Assembly: GCF_018967845.1 (NCBI RefSeq)
Contig: NZ_JAHLZZ010000001.1
Coordinates: forward strand, 1,488,001-1,552,000
Length of the DNA stretch: 64,000 nucleotides
Direction of reading: 5' to 3'
Origin: Hymenobacter siberiensis
GTDB lineage: Bacteria > Bacteroidota > Bacteroidia > Cytophagales > Hymenobacteraceae
The position numbers were made by a program, and so were the translations under genes. Shown here piece by piece: positions 53,189 through 63,655 of the stretch; position 1 is the stretch's first letter, and every line of letters begins with the position of its first letter. Below the pieces are notes generated by a model. The model did not search any database. It had not been told where the DNA came from and worked only from the letters and a program-made list of their open reading frames with translations.

Positions 53189-53269
53189 GGAGTGCGTTGT
53201 ACCGCTGACAAGTCGCTATTGCGGCTTCCTTTTTTACGCTTCTGTGTCCATCTTATAATCCCCATCGCA

Positions 53270-56200
53270 TTGGCTACACCGAAAGCAAAGACGGCCGCGC
53301 TCAAAAAGGCCGCCGACGCGCGAATCAATTTCGCCAAGATTAAGAAGGTTATCGAGTACCCGGACTTTTTGGACGTGCAGGTTCGCTCGTTCCAGGAATT
53401 CTTTCAGTTGGAAACTGCTGCTGAGCGTCGTTCTAACGAAGGATTGTTCAAAGTGTTTGCTGAGAACTTCCCAATTTCGGATTCGCGCGAAAACTTCGTA
53501 CTGACCTTTATCGACTATCACGTTGACCCACCGAAATATTCGGTCGACGAATGCATTGACCGTGGTTTGACTTATTCAGTTCCGCTGAAAGCAAAGCTCC
53601 GTCTGGTTTGCAATGATAAGGACAACGAGGACTTCGAAACGATTGAGCAGGAGGTGTTCCTCGGGAACATCCCTTATATGACCGTAAAGGGTTCGTTCGT
53701 TATCAACGGTGCCGAGCGCGTTATCGTATCGCAGCTGCACCGCTCGCCGGGCGTATTCTTCGCCCAGAGCAAGCACACGAACGGTACCAAGCTGTATTCG
53801 GCCCGGATTATCCCGTTCAAAGGCTCGTGGATTGAATTTGCCACGGACGTGAACAACGTGATGTACGCGTACATCGACCGCAAGAAGAAATTCCCGGTGA
53901 CGACGCTGCTGCGCGCCATCGGCTATGGCACCGACAAAGACATTCTCGACCTGTTCGGGCTGTCGGAGGAAGTGAAGTCCGACAAGAAAAACCTCAAGAA
54001 AGCCGTTGGTCGCAAGCTGGCTGCCCGGGTGCTCCGCACCTGGACGGAAGACTTCGTGGACGAAGACACCGGCGAAGTTGTATCGATTGACCGCAACGAA
54101 GTGTTGCTGGAGCGCGATGCCACGATTGAGGAAGCGGATATCGACGTGATTCTGGAGGCCGGCGCGAAGTCGGTTATTCTGCACCGCGAGAACGTGAACA
54201 TTGCGGATTTCGCAATCATTTACAACACGTTGCAGAAGGACAACTCCAACTCGGAGAAGGAAGCTGTTGAGCAGATTTACCGTCAGCTCCGGAACACGGA
54301 GGCTCCTGACGAAGAAACTGCCCGTGATATCATCCAGAAGCTGTTTTTCTCGGACAAGCGCTACGACCTCGGAGAGGTAGGCCGCTACCGGATTAATAAG
54401 AAGCTCCAGATTGGCATGGACCAGGAGTCACGGGTGCTGACCAATCAGGACATTGTCTTGATTGTGAAATATCTGATTGGCTTGAGTAACTCGAAGGCCA
54501 TTGTCGATGACATTGACCACTTGAGCAACCGTCGCGTGCGTACCGTGGGCGAGCAGCTCTACGCTCAGTTCGGCGTGGGTCTGGCCCGCATGGCACGTAC
54601 CATTAAGGAGCGCATGAACGTGCGCGACAACGAGGACTTCAAGCCGGTTGACCTGATTAATGCCCGGACGCTGTCCAGCGTTATCAACTCGTTCTTCGGT
54701 ACGAACCAGCTGTCGCAGTTCATGGACCAGACGAACCCGCTGGCCGAGGTGACGCACAAGCGTCGCGTATCGGCACTCGGGCCGGGAGGTCTGTCGCGCG
54801 AGCGCGCTGGCTTCGAAGTACGTGACGTACACTACACGCACTACGGTCGTCTTTGCACCATCGAAACGCCGGAAGGACCTAACATTGGTCTGATTTCGTC
54901 GCTGTGCGTGCACGCCCGCGTGAACGCAATGGGCTTTATCGAAACCCCTTACCGCGACGTGAAAGGCGGCAAGGTGGACATGAGCCCTAATGTGAAATTC
55001 CTGACTGCTGAGGAAGAGGATACCCACCACATCGCACAGGCCAACTCCCTGCTGGATGAGGGCGGTAACCTGACCCAGGAGCTGGTGAAAGGCCGTTTTG
55101 AAGGTGACTTCCCGGTAGTTAATCCCTCGGAGTACTCCTACATGGACGTGGCCCCGAACCAGATTGTATCGGTAGCTGCTTCGCTGATTCCGTTCCTGGA
55201 GCACGATGACGCCAACCGTGCGCTCATGGGCTCGAACATGCAGCGCCAGGCGGTGCCGTTGCTCCGTCCCGAAGCTCCGATTGTGGGCACGGGTCTGGAA
55301 GCACGTATCGCAAGCGACTCGCGTACGCTGATTATGTCGGAAGGCGAGGGCGTGATTGACTACGTGGACGCCAACAAAATCGTGGTGAAGTACGACCTCA
55401 CGGAGGACGACATCATGGTGAGCTTCGATGCTGAGCGTATTACTTACGACCTCATCAAGTTCCGTCGCACCAACCAGGATACCTGCCTCAACCTGACGCC
55501 ACTCGTGAAGCGCGGCGAGCGGGTGACCAAGGGCCAGGCCCTCTGCGAAGGCTATGGTACCAACAAGGGCGAACTCGCCCTGGGCCGTAACATGCAGGTG
55601 GCATTTATGCCATGGCAGGGCTACAACTTCGAGGATGCCATCGTCATCTCGGAGCGTGTGGTTCGCGACGACATCTTCACCTCGATTCACATTGAGGAGT
55701 TTGAGCTGGAAGTGCGCGAGACCAAGCGTGGCGAAGAAGAGCTGACCTCGGAGATTCCGAACGTGAGCGAAGAAGCTGTGCGTAACCTCGACGACAACGG
55801 CATCATCCGCCTCGGCGCGGAGGTGAAGGAAGGCGACATCCTGATTGGTAAAATCACGCCGAAAGGCGAGACAGACCCCACGCCGGAAGAGAAGCTGCTC
55901 CGCGCCATCTTCGGCGATAAGGCCGGCGATGTGAAGGATGCTTCGCTCAAAGCGCCGCCCTCCCTGCAGGGTGTGGTTATCGGTACCAAACTCTTTTCGC
56001 GTCCTAAGAAAGACAAAAACCTCCGGGCCAAGTCGAAGAAGGAAGTGGAAGACCTGAAAGGTACTTACGCGCAGGAACTGCGTGGCGTGAAAGCCATCAT
56101 GATTGATAAGCTGGTGCAATTGCTGGAAGGCAAGACGAGCCAGGGCATCAAGCACCGCTTCGGCGAGGAGATGATTTCCAAGGGCGTGAAGTTCAACCGC

Positions 56201-57169
56201 AAGAACATCAACGAGGGGATGTTCCCCGAGAAGAACCCGTACAAGGACGAAAGCAACTACGCCGTTCCGGAAGAAGTGAACCTGTTTAAGGACCTGATTC
56301 TGGAAGGCTGGACGGCTGATGCCCGCGTAAACGGCCTCGTGCTGGAGCTGGTGCGTAACTACGCCAAGCGCCGCAACACCATTACCGCGAAGTTCAAGCG
56401 TCAGCGCTTTACCCTGGAAGTGGGCGATGAGCTGCCCGCTGGCATCGTGCAGTTGGCTAAGGTTTACATCGCCAAGAAGCGCAAGCTGAAGGTGGGTGAC
56501 AAGATGGCCGGCCGCCACGGTAACAAAGGTGTAGTAGCCCGCATCGTACGCGATGAGGACATGCCCTTCCTGCCCGACGGTACGCCGATGGACATCGTGC
56601 TTAACCCGCTTGGTGTACCAAGCCGGATGAACATCGGTCAGATTTACGAGACCGTACTGGGCTGGGCTGGTCTGAAAATGGGTCGCACCTATGCTACCCC
56701 GATTTTCGACGGCGCAACCGAGGATGAAGTTGCACACGAGCTGACCGAAGCCGGCCTGCCGGACTGGGGTCGTGCGTACCTGTACGACGGCTTGAGCGGC
56801 GACCGTTTCGACCAGCCGGTAACCGTGGGCGTGATTTACATGCTCAAACTCGGTCACCTGGTTGACGACAAGATGCACGCTCGTTCCATCGGGCCGTACT
56901 CGCTCATCACGCAGCAGCCGCTGGGTGGTAAGGCGCAGTTCGGTGGCCAGCGCTTCGGCGAAATGGAAGTGTGGGCACTGGAGGCCTTCGGTGCTTCCAA
57001 CGTGCTGCAGGAAATCCTCACCATTAAATCGGACGACGTGGTGGGCCGCGCCAAAGCGTATGAAGCCATTGTAAAAGGCGACATTCTGCCCAAGCCGAAT
57101 ATCCCCGAGTCGTTCAACGTGCTGCTCCACGAATTGCGTGGTCTGGCACTGGAAATCACGATGGAATAG
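53270..57169 (+). CDS. rpoB: RNA polymerase beta subunit
   Basis: 1,299 residues if it starts at TTG 53270 (read as [20 protein letters not shown]). The frame is open further up to 53192, but the added sequence does not look like RpoB. All main regions are present: [22 protein letters not shown], the rifampicin-binding segment ([24 protein letters not shown]), [27 protein letters not shown] and the C-terminal clamp. The rifampicin segment shows no obvious resistance change. Confidence 0.97.
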   Translation: MATPKAKTAALKKAADARINFAKIKKVIEYPDFLDVQVRSFQEFFQLETAAERRSNEGLFKVFAENFPISDSRENFVLTFIDYHVDPPKYSVDECIDRGLTYSVPLKAKLRLVCNDKDNEDFETIEQEVFLGNIPYMTVKGSFVINGAERVIVSQLHRSPGVFFAQSKHTNGTKLYSARIIPFKGSWIEFATDVNNVMYAYIDRKKKFPVTTLLRAIGYGTDKDILDLFGLSEEVKSDKKNLKKAVGRKLAARVLRTWTEDFVDEDTGEVVSIDRNEVLLERDATIEEADIDVILEAGAKSVILHRENVNIADFAIIYNTLQKDNSNSEKEAVEQIYRQLRNTEAPDEETARDIIQKLFFSDKRYDLGEVGRYRINKKLQIGMDQESRVLTNQDIVLIVKYLIGLSNSKAIVDDIDHLSNRRVRTVGEQLYAQFGVGLARMARTIKERMNVRDNEDFKPVDLINARTLSSVINSFFGTNQLSQFMDQTNPLAEVTHKRRVSALGPGGLSRERAGFEVRDVHYTHYGRLCTIETPEGPNIGLISSLCVHARVNAMGFIETPYRDVKGGKVDMSPNVKFLTAEEEDTHHIAQANSLLDEGGNLTQELVKGRFEGDFPVVNPSEYSYMDVAPNQIVSVAASLIPFLEHDDANRALMGSNMQRQAVPLLRPEAPIVGTGLEARIASDSRTLIMSEGEGVIDYVDANKIVVKYDLTEDDIMVSFDAERITYDLIKFRRTNQDTCLNLTPLVKRGERVTKGQALCEGYGTNKGELALGRNMQVAFMPWQGYNFEDAIVISERVVRDDIFTSIHIEEFELEVRETKRGEEELTSEIPNVSEEAVRNLDDNGIIRLGAEVKEGDILIGKITPKGETDPTPEEKLLRAIFGDKAGDVKDASLKAPPSLQGVVIGTKLFSRPKKDKNLRAKSKKEVEDLKGTYAQELRGVKAIMIDKLVQLLEGKTSQGIKHRFGEEMISKGVKFNRKNINEGMFPEKNPYKDESNYAVPEEVNLFKDLILEGWTADARVNGLVLELVRNYAKRRNTITAKFKRQRFTLEVGDELPAGIVQLAKVYIAKKRKLKVGDKMAGRHGNKGVVARIVRDEDMPFLPDGTPMDIVLNPLGVPSRMNIGQIYETVLGWAGLKMGRTYATPIFDGATEDEVAHELTEAGLPDWGRAYLYDGLSGDRFDQPVTVGVIYMLKLGHLVDDKMHARSIGPYSLITQQPLGGKAQFGGQRFGEMEVWALEAFGASNVLQEILTIKSDDVVGRAKAYEAIVKGDILPKPNIPESFNVLLHELRGLALEITME

Positions 57170-57560
57170 TGAATTGCTGCCGGTTGCGGCTGAGGCGTAA
57201 GCTTTGGCCGCAACTCGTAGTTTGCCTGCCGGCAGGCAGCAGAAGGCTCTGATTGAGTGCCTCTGGTAACAAAAGATGAGAAAACGCTTCGGTGAAAGAG
57301 GAGCGGGGGCTGTTCCGAGATATGGTCAGTGCAGCATTCAACCCCCAGTGAATTTTAATCGAAGGCCTTCCCATCAGTCAGTACTGCCCAACGGTCTTAA
57401 TAATTCGACCTTTTAAAAGTGCCTTTGCCCAACATACCTATCTGTTCCGCAAAGGCACTTTTTGAAGTGTCAACCTGTTCTGATTCTCTTGCGCCCTTCT
57501 GGCGAACGGCGAAGAATCAGGCAGCTCAAAGCCAACAGCTACTAGCTTAACCCCAATCAA
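57170..57560 (+). other. 391-bp rpoB-rpoC intergenic region
   Basis: Unusually long for this gene pair. It holds a 16-bp perfect palindrome TGCCTGCCGGCAGGCA (57223-57238) and the terminator-like hairpin listed below. No gene is visible. No TAnnTTTG promoter was recognised between the hairpin and rpoC. Confidence 0.7.
57416..57463 (+). terminator. Terminator-like hairpin between rpoB and rpoC
   Basis: AAAAGTGCCTTTG (57416-57428) and its exact complement CAAAGGCACTTTT (57450-57462), 13-bp stem, 21-nt loop, ending in a T-run. It looks like a rho-independent terminator within a normally cotranscribed pair. Confidence 0.8.
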
Positions 57561-60500
57561 ATGGCTTTCGCAAAAAACAAGAAAGTAGTTCAGGACTTCT
57601 CCAAAGTCACGATTTCGCTGGCCTCGCCCGAAGCAATTCTGGAGCGTAGCACCGGCGAAGTGGTGAAGCCTGAAACCATCAACTACCGCACGTACAAGCC
57701 CGAGATGGGTGGTCTGTTCTGCGAGCGCATTTTCGGTCCCGTGAAGGACTGGGAGTGCCACTGCGGCAAGTACAAGCGGATTCGTTACAAGGGCATTATC
57801 TGCGACCGTTGCGGCGTGGAGGTGACCGAGAAGAAAGTGCGTCGTGAGCGCATGGGCCACATCGAGCTGGTGGTGCCCGTTGCCCACATCTGGTACTTCA
57901 AGTCGCTGCCTAACAAAATTGGCTACCTGCTGGGCCTGCCCACCAAGAAGCTCGACCAGATTATCTATTACGAGCGGTACGTAGTCGTACAGCCCGGCTC
58001 GCTGGCGGAAGAAGGCGTACAGATTCTCGACTTCCTCACCGAAGACGAGTACCTGGACATCATCGATAAGCTCCCCCGCGAGAACCAGATGCTGCCCAAC
58101 GAGGACCCCAACAAGTTCATCGCCCGCATGGGTGCTGATGCTCTGCACATGCTGCTGGAGCGCATCAACCTGGACGAGCTGAGCTACTCGCTGCGTGACT
58201 CTGCTGCCCACGAGACTTCGCAGCAGCGTAAGGCGGAAGCCTTGAAGCGTCTGCGCGTAGTGGAAGCTTTCCGTGATGCCGCTACCCGCGTGGAAAACCG
58301 CCCCGAGTGGATGGTTATCCGCATGGTGCCCGTTATTCCCCCGGAACTGCGTCCCCTCGTTCCGCTCGACGGTGGCCGTTTCGCCACTTCCGACTTGAAC
58401 GACTTGTACCGTCGCGTTATCATCCGTAACAACCGCCTCAAGCGCCTGATTGAAATCAAGGCTCCTGAAGTGATTCTGCGGAACGAGAAGCGCATGCTGC
58501 AGGAAGCCGTTGACTCCCTGTTCGACAACTCGCGCAAGGTGAACGCCGTGCGCGCCGAAGGCAACCGCGCCCTGAAGTCGCTGTCCGACATGCTGAAAGG
58601 CAAGCAGGGCCGTTTCCGTCAGAACCTGCTCGGTAAGCGTGTCGACTATTCGGGTCGTTCGGTAATTGTGGTTGGTCCTGAGCTGAAGCTGCACGAGTGC
58701 GGCCTGCCCAAGAACATGGCGGCCGAGCTGTTCAAGCCGTTCATCATCCGCAAGCTCATCGAGCGCGGCATTGTGAAGACGGTAAAGTCGGCTAAGAAAA
58801 TTGTGGACCGCAAGGACGCTGTGGTATGGGACATCCTGGAGAATGTGCTGAAAGGCCACCCAGTGCTGCTCAACCGGGCTCCTACGCTTCACCGTCTGGG
58901 TATCCAGGCATTCCAGCCGCGCCTCATCGAGGGCAAGGCTATCCAGCTGCACCCCCTCGTTTGTACGGCCTTCAACGCTGACTTTGACGGTGACCAGATG
59001 GCTGTGCACGTGCCCCTCGGCCCGGCCGCTATCCTGGAAGCCTCCATGCTCATGCTGGCTTCGCACAACATCCTGAACCCCGCCAACGGCGCGCCCATCG
59101 CGGTGCCGTCGCAGGACATGGTTCTGGGTCTGTACTACGTTACCAAAGGCAAGCGCAGCACCGAAAACGAGAAGATTGTCGGTGAAGACCGGGTATTCTA
59201 TTCGGACGAAGAAGTTGTTATCGCCATCAACGAAGGCCAGCTTTCGAAGCACGCTTTCATCAAGGTACGGACGCAGATTCGGGACGAAAACGACGACTTG
59301 GTAACCAAAATCGTCGATACCGTAGCCGGCCGCGTGCTGTTCAACCAGCTCGTGCCGGAAGAAGTAGGTTTCGTGGATGAGCTGCTGACCAAGAAGAAGC
59401 TCCAGCAAATCATCTCGACGGTGTTCAAGCGCACGGGCATGGCTCGTACGGCGCAGTTCCTAGACGAAATCAAGACTCTTGGCTTCCAGTCGGCCTATAA
59501 AGGCGGCCTGAGCATGGGCCTCGGTGATATCAAAATCCCGATGGAGAAGGACGTGCTGGTAAAGCAGGCGCAGAACGACGTGAAGGCCGTAACCCAGAAC
59601 TACCAGATGGGTCTGATTACGGATAACGAGCGTTACAACCAGGTTATTGACATCTGGACGCGCATCAACAACCAGATTACGGAGACGCTGATGGGCCGCC
59701 TGGAAAAGGAGGACCAGGGCTTCAACTCCATCTACATGATGATGCACTCGGGAGCCCGTGGCTCGCGCGAGCAGATTCGTCAGCTGGGCGGTATGCGTGG
59801 CCTGATGGCCAAGCCGCAGAAGTCGCTGCAAGGTTCGATTGGCGAGATTATCGAAAACCCGATTCTGTCGAACTTCAAAGAAGGCCTTGACGTAATCGAG
59901 TACTTTATCTCGACGCATGGTGCCCGTAAAGGTCTGGCTGACACGGCTCTGAAGACGGCTGACGCCGGCTACCTAACCCGTCGTCTGGTAGACGTTTCGC
60001 AGGATGTAATCGTGAACGAGCCGGATTGCGGCACGCTGCGCGGTATCGAAACCTTTGCGTTGAAAGACAACGAAGACATCGTGGAGCCGCTGGCCGAGCG
60101 TATCCTGGGCCGTGTAACGGTGCACGATATCATTGACCCGCTGACCGGCGAAGTACTCCTGACTTCGGGTTCCGAAATCAAGGAAGACACGACCCGTCGT
60201 ATTGATGCCACTAGCATTGAATCGGTGGAAATCCGCTCGGTGCTGACTTGCGAAAGCAAGCGCGGTATCTGCGCCAAGTGCTACGGCCGCAACCTGGCTT
60301 CGGGCCGCATGGTGCAGCGTGGCGAGGCAGTAGGTGTTATCGCCGCTCAGTCGATTGGTGAGCCTGGTACGCAGCTCACCCTGCGTACCTTCCACGTAGG
60401 TGGTACGGCTTCTAACATCGCCGTGGAGTCGAACATCAAAGCCAAATTCGCTGGTGTGGTGGAGTTCGAGGACGTTCGTACCGTAGCAACCATGACGCCG

Positions 60501-61913
60501 GAAGGCGTGAAAGGTGCCGTGGTAATGGGCCGCTCGGGTGAAGTTCGCATCGTGGAGAAAGGCACGGGCCGCGTCTTCACTTCCAACCACGTTCCCTACG
60601 GCTCTTTCATGCTCGTAACGGAAGGCCAGGAAGTGGAGAAAGGCACCGAGCTGAACAACTGGGACCCCTACAACGCCGTTATTTTGGCCGAGTTTGATGG
60701 TACCGTGCAGTTCGATGCCATCACGGAAGGCGTGACCTACCGTGAGGAATCGGACGAACAGACCGGTCACCGCGAGAAGGTAATCATGGAGTCGAAGGCG
60801 AAGGACCAGAACCCGTCCATCATCATCCGCCCCGGCAAAAAGGGCGATGCCGAAGGTCAGAAGGGCTACAGCATTCCGGTGGGCTCGCACTTGAACGTCG
60901 AGAACAACGAGAAAATCACGGCTGGTCACATCCTCGCCAAGATTCCTCGCTCGGTGGGCAAGACCCGCGACATCACCGGTGGTCTGCCGCGGGTAACGGA
61001 GCTTTTCGAAGCCCGGAACCCGTCGAACCCCGCCGTGGTATCGGAAATCGACGGCGTGGTAACCTACGGCACCGTGAAACGCGGCAACCGTGAAATCTAC
61101 GTTGAGTCGAAAGACGGTGTCAAGAAGAAATACATGGTGCCGCTGTCGAAGCACATTCTGGTGCAGGACAACGACTTCATCCGCGCCGGCATGCCGCTGT
61201 CGGATGGTGCCATCACGCCTTCGGACATCCTGAGCATTCAGGGCCCCGGTGCCGTGCAGGAGTACCTCGTGAACGAGATTCAGGAAGTGTACCGCTTGCA
61301 GGGTGTGAAAATCAACGACAAGCACATCGAGGTGGTAGTCCGCCAGATGATGCAGAAAGTTGTGATTCTGGATGCCGGTGACACGTCGTTCCTCGAAAAT
61401 CAGGTGATTGATAAAATCATCTTCATGGCCGAGAACGATATGATTATCGACATGAAAGTGGTGACCGAAGCCGGTGATTCGAGCAACATGAAGCCCGGTC
61501 AGATTGTGACAGCCCGTCGCCTCCGCGACGAGAACAGCAGCCTGAAACGCCGCGACCTCACCCTCGTGCAAGTGCGCGACGCGCAGCCTTCGGTTTCGCG
61601 CCCCACGCTGCAAGGCATCACGCAGGCGTCGCTTGGTACTGCTTCGTTCATCTCGGCCGCATCCTTCCAGGAGACGACCAAGGTGTTGAGCGAAGCCGCC
61701 ATCCGCGGCAAGGCCGACCAGCTGCTGGGCCTGAAGGAGAACGTAATCGTCGGTCACCTCATCCCGGCCGGTACCGGTCTGCGCGAATACACGCGTCAGA
61801 TTGTCGGCTCGAAAGAAGAGATGGAAGCTGCCCAAGCCGCGCAAGCAGCCGAAGCTGCCGTTCCCGCCAAGCGCCCCAGCCGTGCTGGCAAGCGCGAAGT
61901 GTCGGCTGAGTAA
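57561..61913 (+). CDS. rpoC: RNA polymerase beta' subunit
   Basis: 1,450 residues from ATG 57561. N-terminal zinc site [20 protein letters not shown], catalytic Mg loop [12 protein letters not shown] (about residue 471), bridge-helix/trigger-loop region ([24 protein letters not shown]) and second zinc site ([19 protein letters not shown]). Ends in an Ala-rich basic tail ([17 protein letters not shown]). Terminator 21 bp downstream. Confidence 0.98.
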   Translation: MAFAKNKKVVQDFSKVTISLASPEAILERSTGEVVKPETINYRTYKPEMGGLFCERIFGPVKDWECHCGKYKRIRYKGIICDRCGVEVTEKKVRRERMGHIELVVPVAHIWYFKSLPNKIGYLLGLPTKKLDQIIYYERYVVVQPGSLAEEGVQILDFLTEDEYLDIIDKLPRENQMLPNEDPNKFIARMGADALHMLLERINLDELSYSLRDSAAHETSQQRKAEALKRLRVVEAFRDAATRVENRPEWMVIRMVPVIPPELRPLVPLDGGRFATSDLNDLYRRVIIRNNRLKRLIEIKAPEVILRNEKRMLQEAVDSLFDNSRKVNAVRAEGNRALKSLSDMLKGKQGRFRQNLLGKRVDYSGRSVIVVGPELKLHECGLPKNMAAELFKPFIIRKLIERGIVKTVKSAKKIVDRKDAVVWDILENVLKGHPVLLNRAPTLHRLGIQAFQPRLIEGKAIQLHPLVCTAFNADFDGDQMAVHVPLGPAAILEASMLMLASHNILNPANGAPIAVPSQDMVLGLYYVTKGKRSTENEKIVGEDRVFYSDEEVVIAINEGQLSKHAFIKVRTQIRDENDDLVTKIVDTVAGRVLFNQLVPEEVGFVDELLTKKKLQQIISTVFKRTGMARTAQFLDEIKTLGFQSAYKGGLSMGLGDIKIPMEKDVLVKQAQNDVKAVTQNYQMGLITDNERYNQVIDIWTRINNQITETLMGRLEKEDQGFNSIYMMMHSGARGSREQIRQLGGMRGLMAKPQKSLQGSIGEIIENPILSNFKEGLDVIEYFISTHGARKGLADTALKTADAGYLTRRLVDVSQDVIVNEPDCGTLRGIETFALKDNEDIVEPLAERILGRVTVHDIIDPLTGEVLLTSGSEIKEDTTRRIDATSIESVEIRSVLTCESKRGICAKCYGRNLASGRMVQRGEAVGVIAAQSIGEPGTQLTLRTFHVGGTASNIAVESNIKAKFAGVVEFEDVRTVATMTPEGVKGAVVMGRSGEVRIVEKGTGRVFTSNHVPYGSFMLVTEGQEVEKGTELNNWDPYNAVILAEFDGTVQFDAITEGVTYREESDEQTGHREKVIMESKAKDQNPSIIIRPGKKGDAEGQKGYSIPVGSHLNVENNEKITAGHILAKIPRSVGKTRDITGGLPRVTELFEARNPSNPAVVSEIDGVVTYGTVKRGNREIYVESKDGVKKKYMVPLSKHILVQDNDFIRAGMPLSDGAITPSDILSIQGPGAVQEYLVNEIQEVYRLQGVKINDKHIEVVVRQMMQKVVILDAGDTSFLENQVIDKIIFMAENDMIIDMKVVTEAGDSSNMKPGQIVTARRLRDENSSLKRRDLTLVQVRDAQPSVSRPTLQGITQASLGTASFISAASFQETTKVLSEAAIRGKADQLLGLKENVIVGHLIPAGTGLREYTRQIVGSKEEMEAAQAAQAAEAAVPAKRPSRAGKREVSAE

Positions 61914-61933
61914 TCCGCCGTAGGTTTGTAATG

Positions 61934-61969
61934 GAAAAGCCGACTGGGGTATCCCGGTCGGCTTTTTTT
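61934..61969 (+). terminator. Rho-independent terminator after rpoC
   Basis: AAAAGCCGACTGGG and CCGGTCGGCTTTTTTT arms with a T-run; ends the rpoB/rpoC transcript. Confidence 0.92.
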
Positions 61970-61989
61970 GTTTATTGCATTCCAGTTAT

Positions 61990-62454
61990 ATGAGCAAGAC
62001 TAAAATGAAAAACCGATTAAGCGTTGCTCTGGTGCTTCTAACGGGAGCTTTGAGTTTCACAGGATGCACGACCTTCCAGATTCCGGTTCAAAGTTTTCGG
62101 CAGCAGTTTGCTGGAGTAGACATGAACAGTCTGCAACAAGTAAGAGTAAGTGGACCTTATGGAATGCCGATAAGCTACCTTGCAAACGTCGGCAGAATTC
62201 CGATAATCAAGTGTGTTGACTCTAATAATAAGGAAGTAACTCTGCAAAATAGCCCTTCAATTGAGGTTCGCTTCACCCACAATGGCAAAAGGAATATCAT
62301 GTATTTTGACCGCCTTTTTATAAAAGACAGCGCAGTTATTGGTAGTCCTTCGACCTTTATGCTAGGTTTAATGAATGTCATTCCATTGCGCGATATCACG
62401 AAGATTGAAGTGCAGGATGGGCACAAGAATTTTCATTATGTGGACAGGCGGTAG
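61990..62454 (+). CDS. Hypothetical lipoprotein, lower GC than neighbours
   Basis: 154 residues from ATG 61990 (MSKTKMKNRLSVALVLL); ATG 62005 is an alternative. Lipobox FTGC (SFTGCTT). The rest is a small beta-rich protein (VRVSGPYGMPISYLANVGRIPIIKCVDSNNKEV... GLMNVIPLRDITKIEVQDGHKNF) with no recognised family. It is visibly more A/T-rich than the flanking genes, which suggests transfer or weak codon selection. It follows the rpoC terminator with no clear promoter. Confidence 0.7.
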   Translation: MSKTKMKNRLSVALVLLTGALSFTGCTTFQIPVQSFRQQFAGVDMNSLQQVRVSGPYGMPISYLANVGRIPIIKCVDSNNKEVTLQNSPSIEVRFTHNGKRNIMYFDRLFIKDSAVIGSPSTFMLGLMNVIPLRDITKIEVQDGHKNFHYVDRR

Positions 62455-62508
62455 AGCTGTTTGCAAATATTGATAAAGCCAAACATCTAAGTTTATAAAG
62501 CCATTCAA

Positions 62509-62832
62509 ATGCAACCAACCGACCAAAATCCGGACCCCAACGCCATCAATATCGAGCTTTCCGAAGCCATGGCCGAGGGCGAATACGCCAACCTTGCCAT
62601 GATTGCGCACAGCAACAGCGAGTTCGTGATTGACTTCATCCGCATGATGCCCGGCCTGCCCAAGGCCAAGGTGAAGGCGCGCATCGTCGTCACGCCCGAG
62701 CACGCCAAGCGCCTGCTGCAAGCCCTCACCGAGAACATCGAGCGGTTTGAAGCCGCCTTTGGCCCTATTAAGATGCAGAACGAAGCCCCGAGCTACCCGA
62801 TGAACTTCGGCGGCGCGGTAGGTGAGGCGTAG
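62509..62832 (+). CDS. DUF3467 family protein
   Basis: 107 residues. INIELSEAMAEGEYANLAMIAHSNSEFVIDFIRMMPGLPKAKVKARIVVTPEHAKRLLQALTENIERFE covers the whole DUF3467 domain (NxxxISHSxxEFVxDFxxxxPG then VxxxPxHAKxLxxAL). Widespread in Bacteroidota, often near rpoC or rpsL as here. Function unknown; cytoplasmic. Confidence 0.9.
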   Translation: MQPTDQNPDPNAINIELSEAMAEGEYANLAMIAHSNSEFVIDFIRMMPGLPKAKVKARIVVTPEHAKRLLQALTENIERFEAAFGPIKMQNEAPSYPMNFGGAVGEA

Positions 62833-62857
62833 GGTGAGACAGATAATTAGGATGCAT

Positions 62858-62890
62858 AAGCACCTTCATGCAATAATGGAGGTGCTTTTT
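62858..62890 (+). terminator. Rho-independent terminator after DUF3467 gene
   Basis: AAGCACCT and AGGTGCTTTTT arms, loop about 14 nt, with a T-run. Confidence 0.85.
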
Positions 62891-62905
62891 GCTGCCCAGC
62901 CGTCA

Positions 62906-63006
62906 ACCTCACCCCCTGACCCCCTCTCCAAAAAAGAGGGGGCACCGGTCTTGCTTCTTATGGCGTCAGGCTCCCCTCTCTTTTGGAGAGGGGCCGGGGG
63001 TGAGGT
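62906..63006. repeat. Dispersed palindrome, CCTCACCCCC type
   Basis: Left arm ACCTCACCCCCTGACCCCC with CTCTCC; right arm GGAGAGGGGCCGGGGGTGAGGT ends at 63006 (quoted in outline). An inner CCCCTCTC/GAGAGGGG pair adds a second stem. A GC-rich type, distinct from the other two families here; similar sequences are common between genes in many bacteria. Confidence 0.85.
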
Positions 63007-63057
63007 GACCCGCGAGGATAATTCCGCAGCTATCTGAAAATTAACATCCTCACGCTG

Positions 63058-63089
63058 TTTGCTATTGCGGCGAAATAATCTTACCTTTG
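63058..63089 (+). promoter_or_regulatory. Promoter of the str operon (rpsL-rpsG)
   Basis: TTTG (63058-63061), 20-bp spacer, TACCTTTG (63082-63089), the Bacteroidota consensus. About 47 bp before the rpsL ATG. Confidence 0.85.
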
Positions 63090-63136
63090 CAAGCCAAATT
63101 TTAGGGGCAAACGGCTCCCAACAAACCATTCCTTAA

Positions 63137-63559
63137 ATGCCAACCATCAATCAGTTAGTACGGAAAGGCCGTGAGGCTTTGACTACCAAGTCGAAGTCGC
63201 CCGCCCTTGATTCGTGCCCGCAGCGTCGGGGCGTATGCACTCGTGTGTATACCACCACGCCTAAGAAGCCGAACTCGGCTATGCGCAAAGTGGCCCGTGT
63301 GCGCCTTACCAACGGTAAGGAAGTAAACGCATACATCCCCGGTGAAGGCCACAACCTCCAGGAACACAGCATCGTGCTGATTCGTGGTGGCCGGGTTAAA
63401 GACTTGCCAGGTGTTCGCTACCACATTATCCGTGGCGCCCTGGACACCGCCGGTGTAAGCGGCCGGACCCAGCGTCGTTCTAAGTACGGTGCCAAGCGTC
63501 CGAAGCCCGGTCAGCCCGCCGCAGCAGCGAAGGGTGCACCCGCTAAGAAGAAAAAGTAA
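63137..63559 (+). CDS. rpsL: 30S ribosomal protein S12
   Basis: 140 residues. [57 protein letters not shown], with the lysine of TPKKPNS where streptomycin resistance changes occur (wild-type here). A basic Lys/Ala tail ([13 protein letters not shown]) extends past the family's end. First gene of the str operon. Confidence 0.98.
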   Translation: MPTINQLVRKGREALTTKSKSPALDSCPQRRGVCTRVYTTTPKKPNSAMRKVARVRLTNGKEVNAYIPGEGHNLQEHSIVLIRGGRVKDLPGVRYHIIRGALDTAGVSGRTQRRSKYGAKRPKPGQPAAAAKGAPAKKKK

Positions 63560-63562
63560 TTT

Positions 63563-63650
63563 ATTAGTTGTCGGTTGCTAATTGACAGTTTGAAGGGAAT
63601 TAATGTCCTCAATGACTGACAATTAGCAGCTAACAACTGACAACTAAATA
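63563..63650. repeat. Palindrome between rpsL and rpsG
   Basis: TTAGTTGTCGGTTGCTAATTG on the left and CAATTAGCAGCTAACAACTGACAACTAA on the right (in outline) pair imperfectly, with GTTGTC/GACAAC tips. A third AT-rich variant, inside a ribosomal operon. Confidence 0.75.
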
Positions 63651-63655
63651 AACTC

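Noticed and set aside
54428-57130. Very long antisense open frame (900 codons) over rpoB, and another over rpoC (57438-59408)
   Set aside because: The rpoB and rpoC frames are certain. Biased third positions in GC-rich highly expressed genes leave the opposite strand open; the antisense proteins show no recognisable domains.
57223-57238. Palindrome TGCCTGCCGGCAGGCA as an attachment site or operator
   Set aside because: No integrase or regulator is near and there is no second copy; it is listed only as part of the rpoB-rpoC gap.
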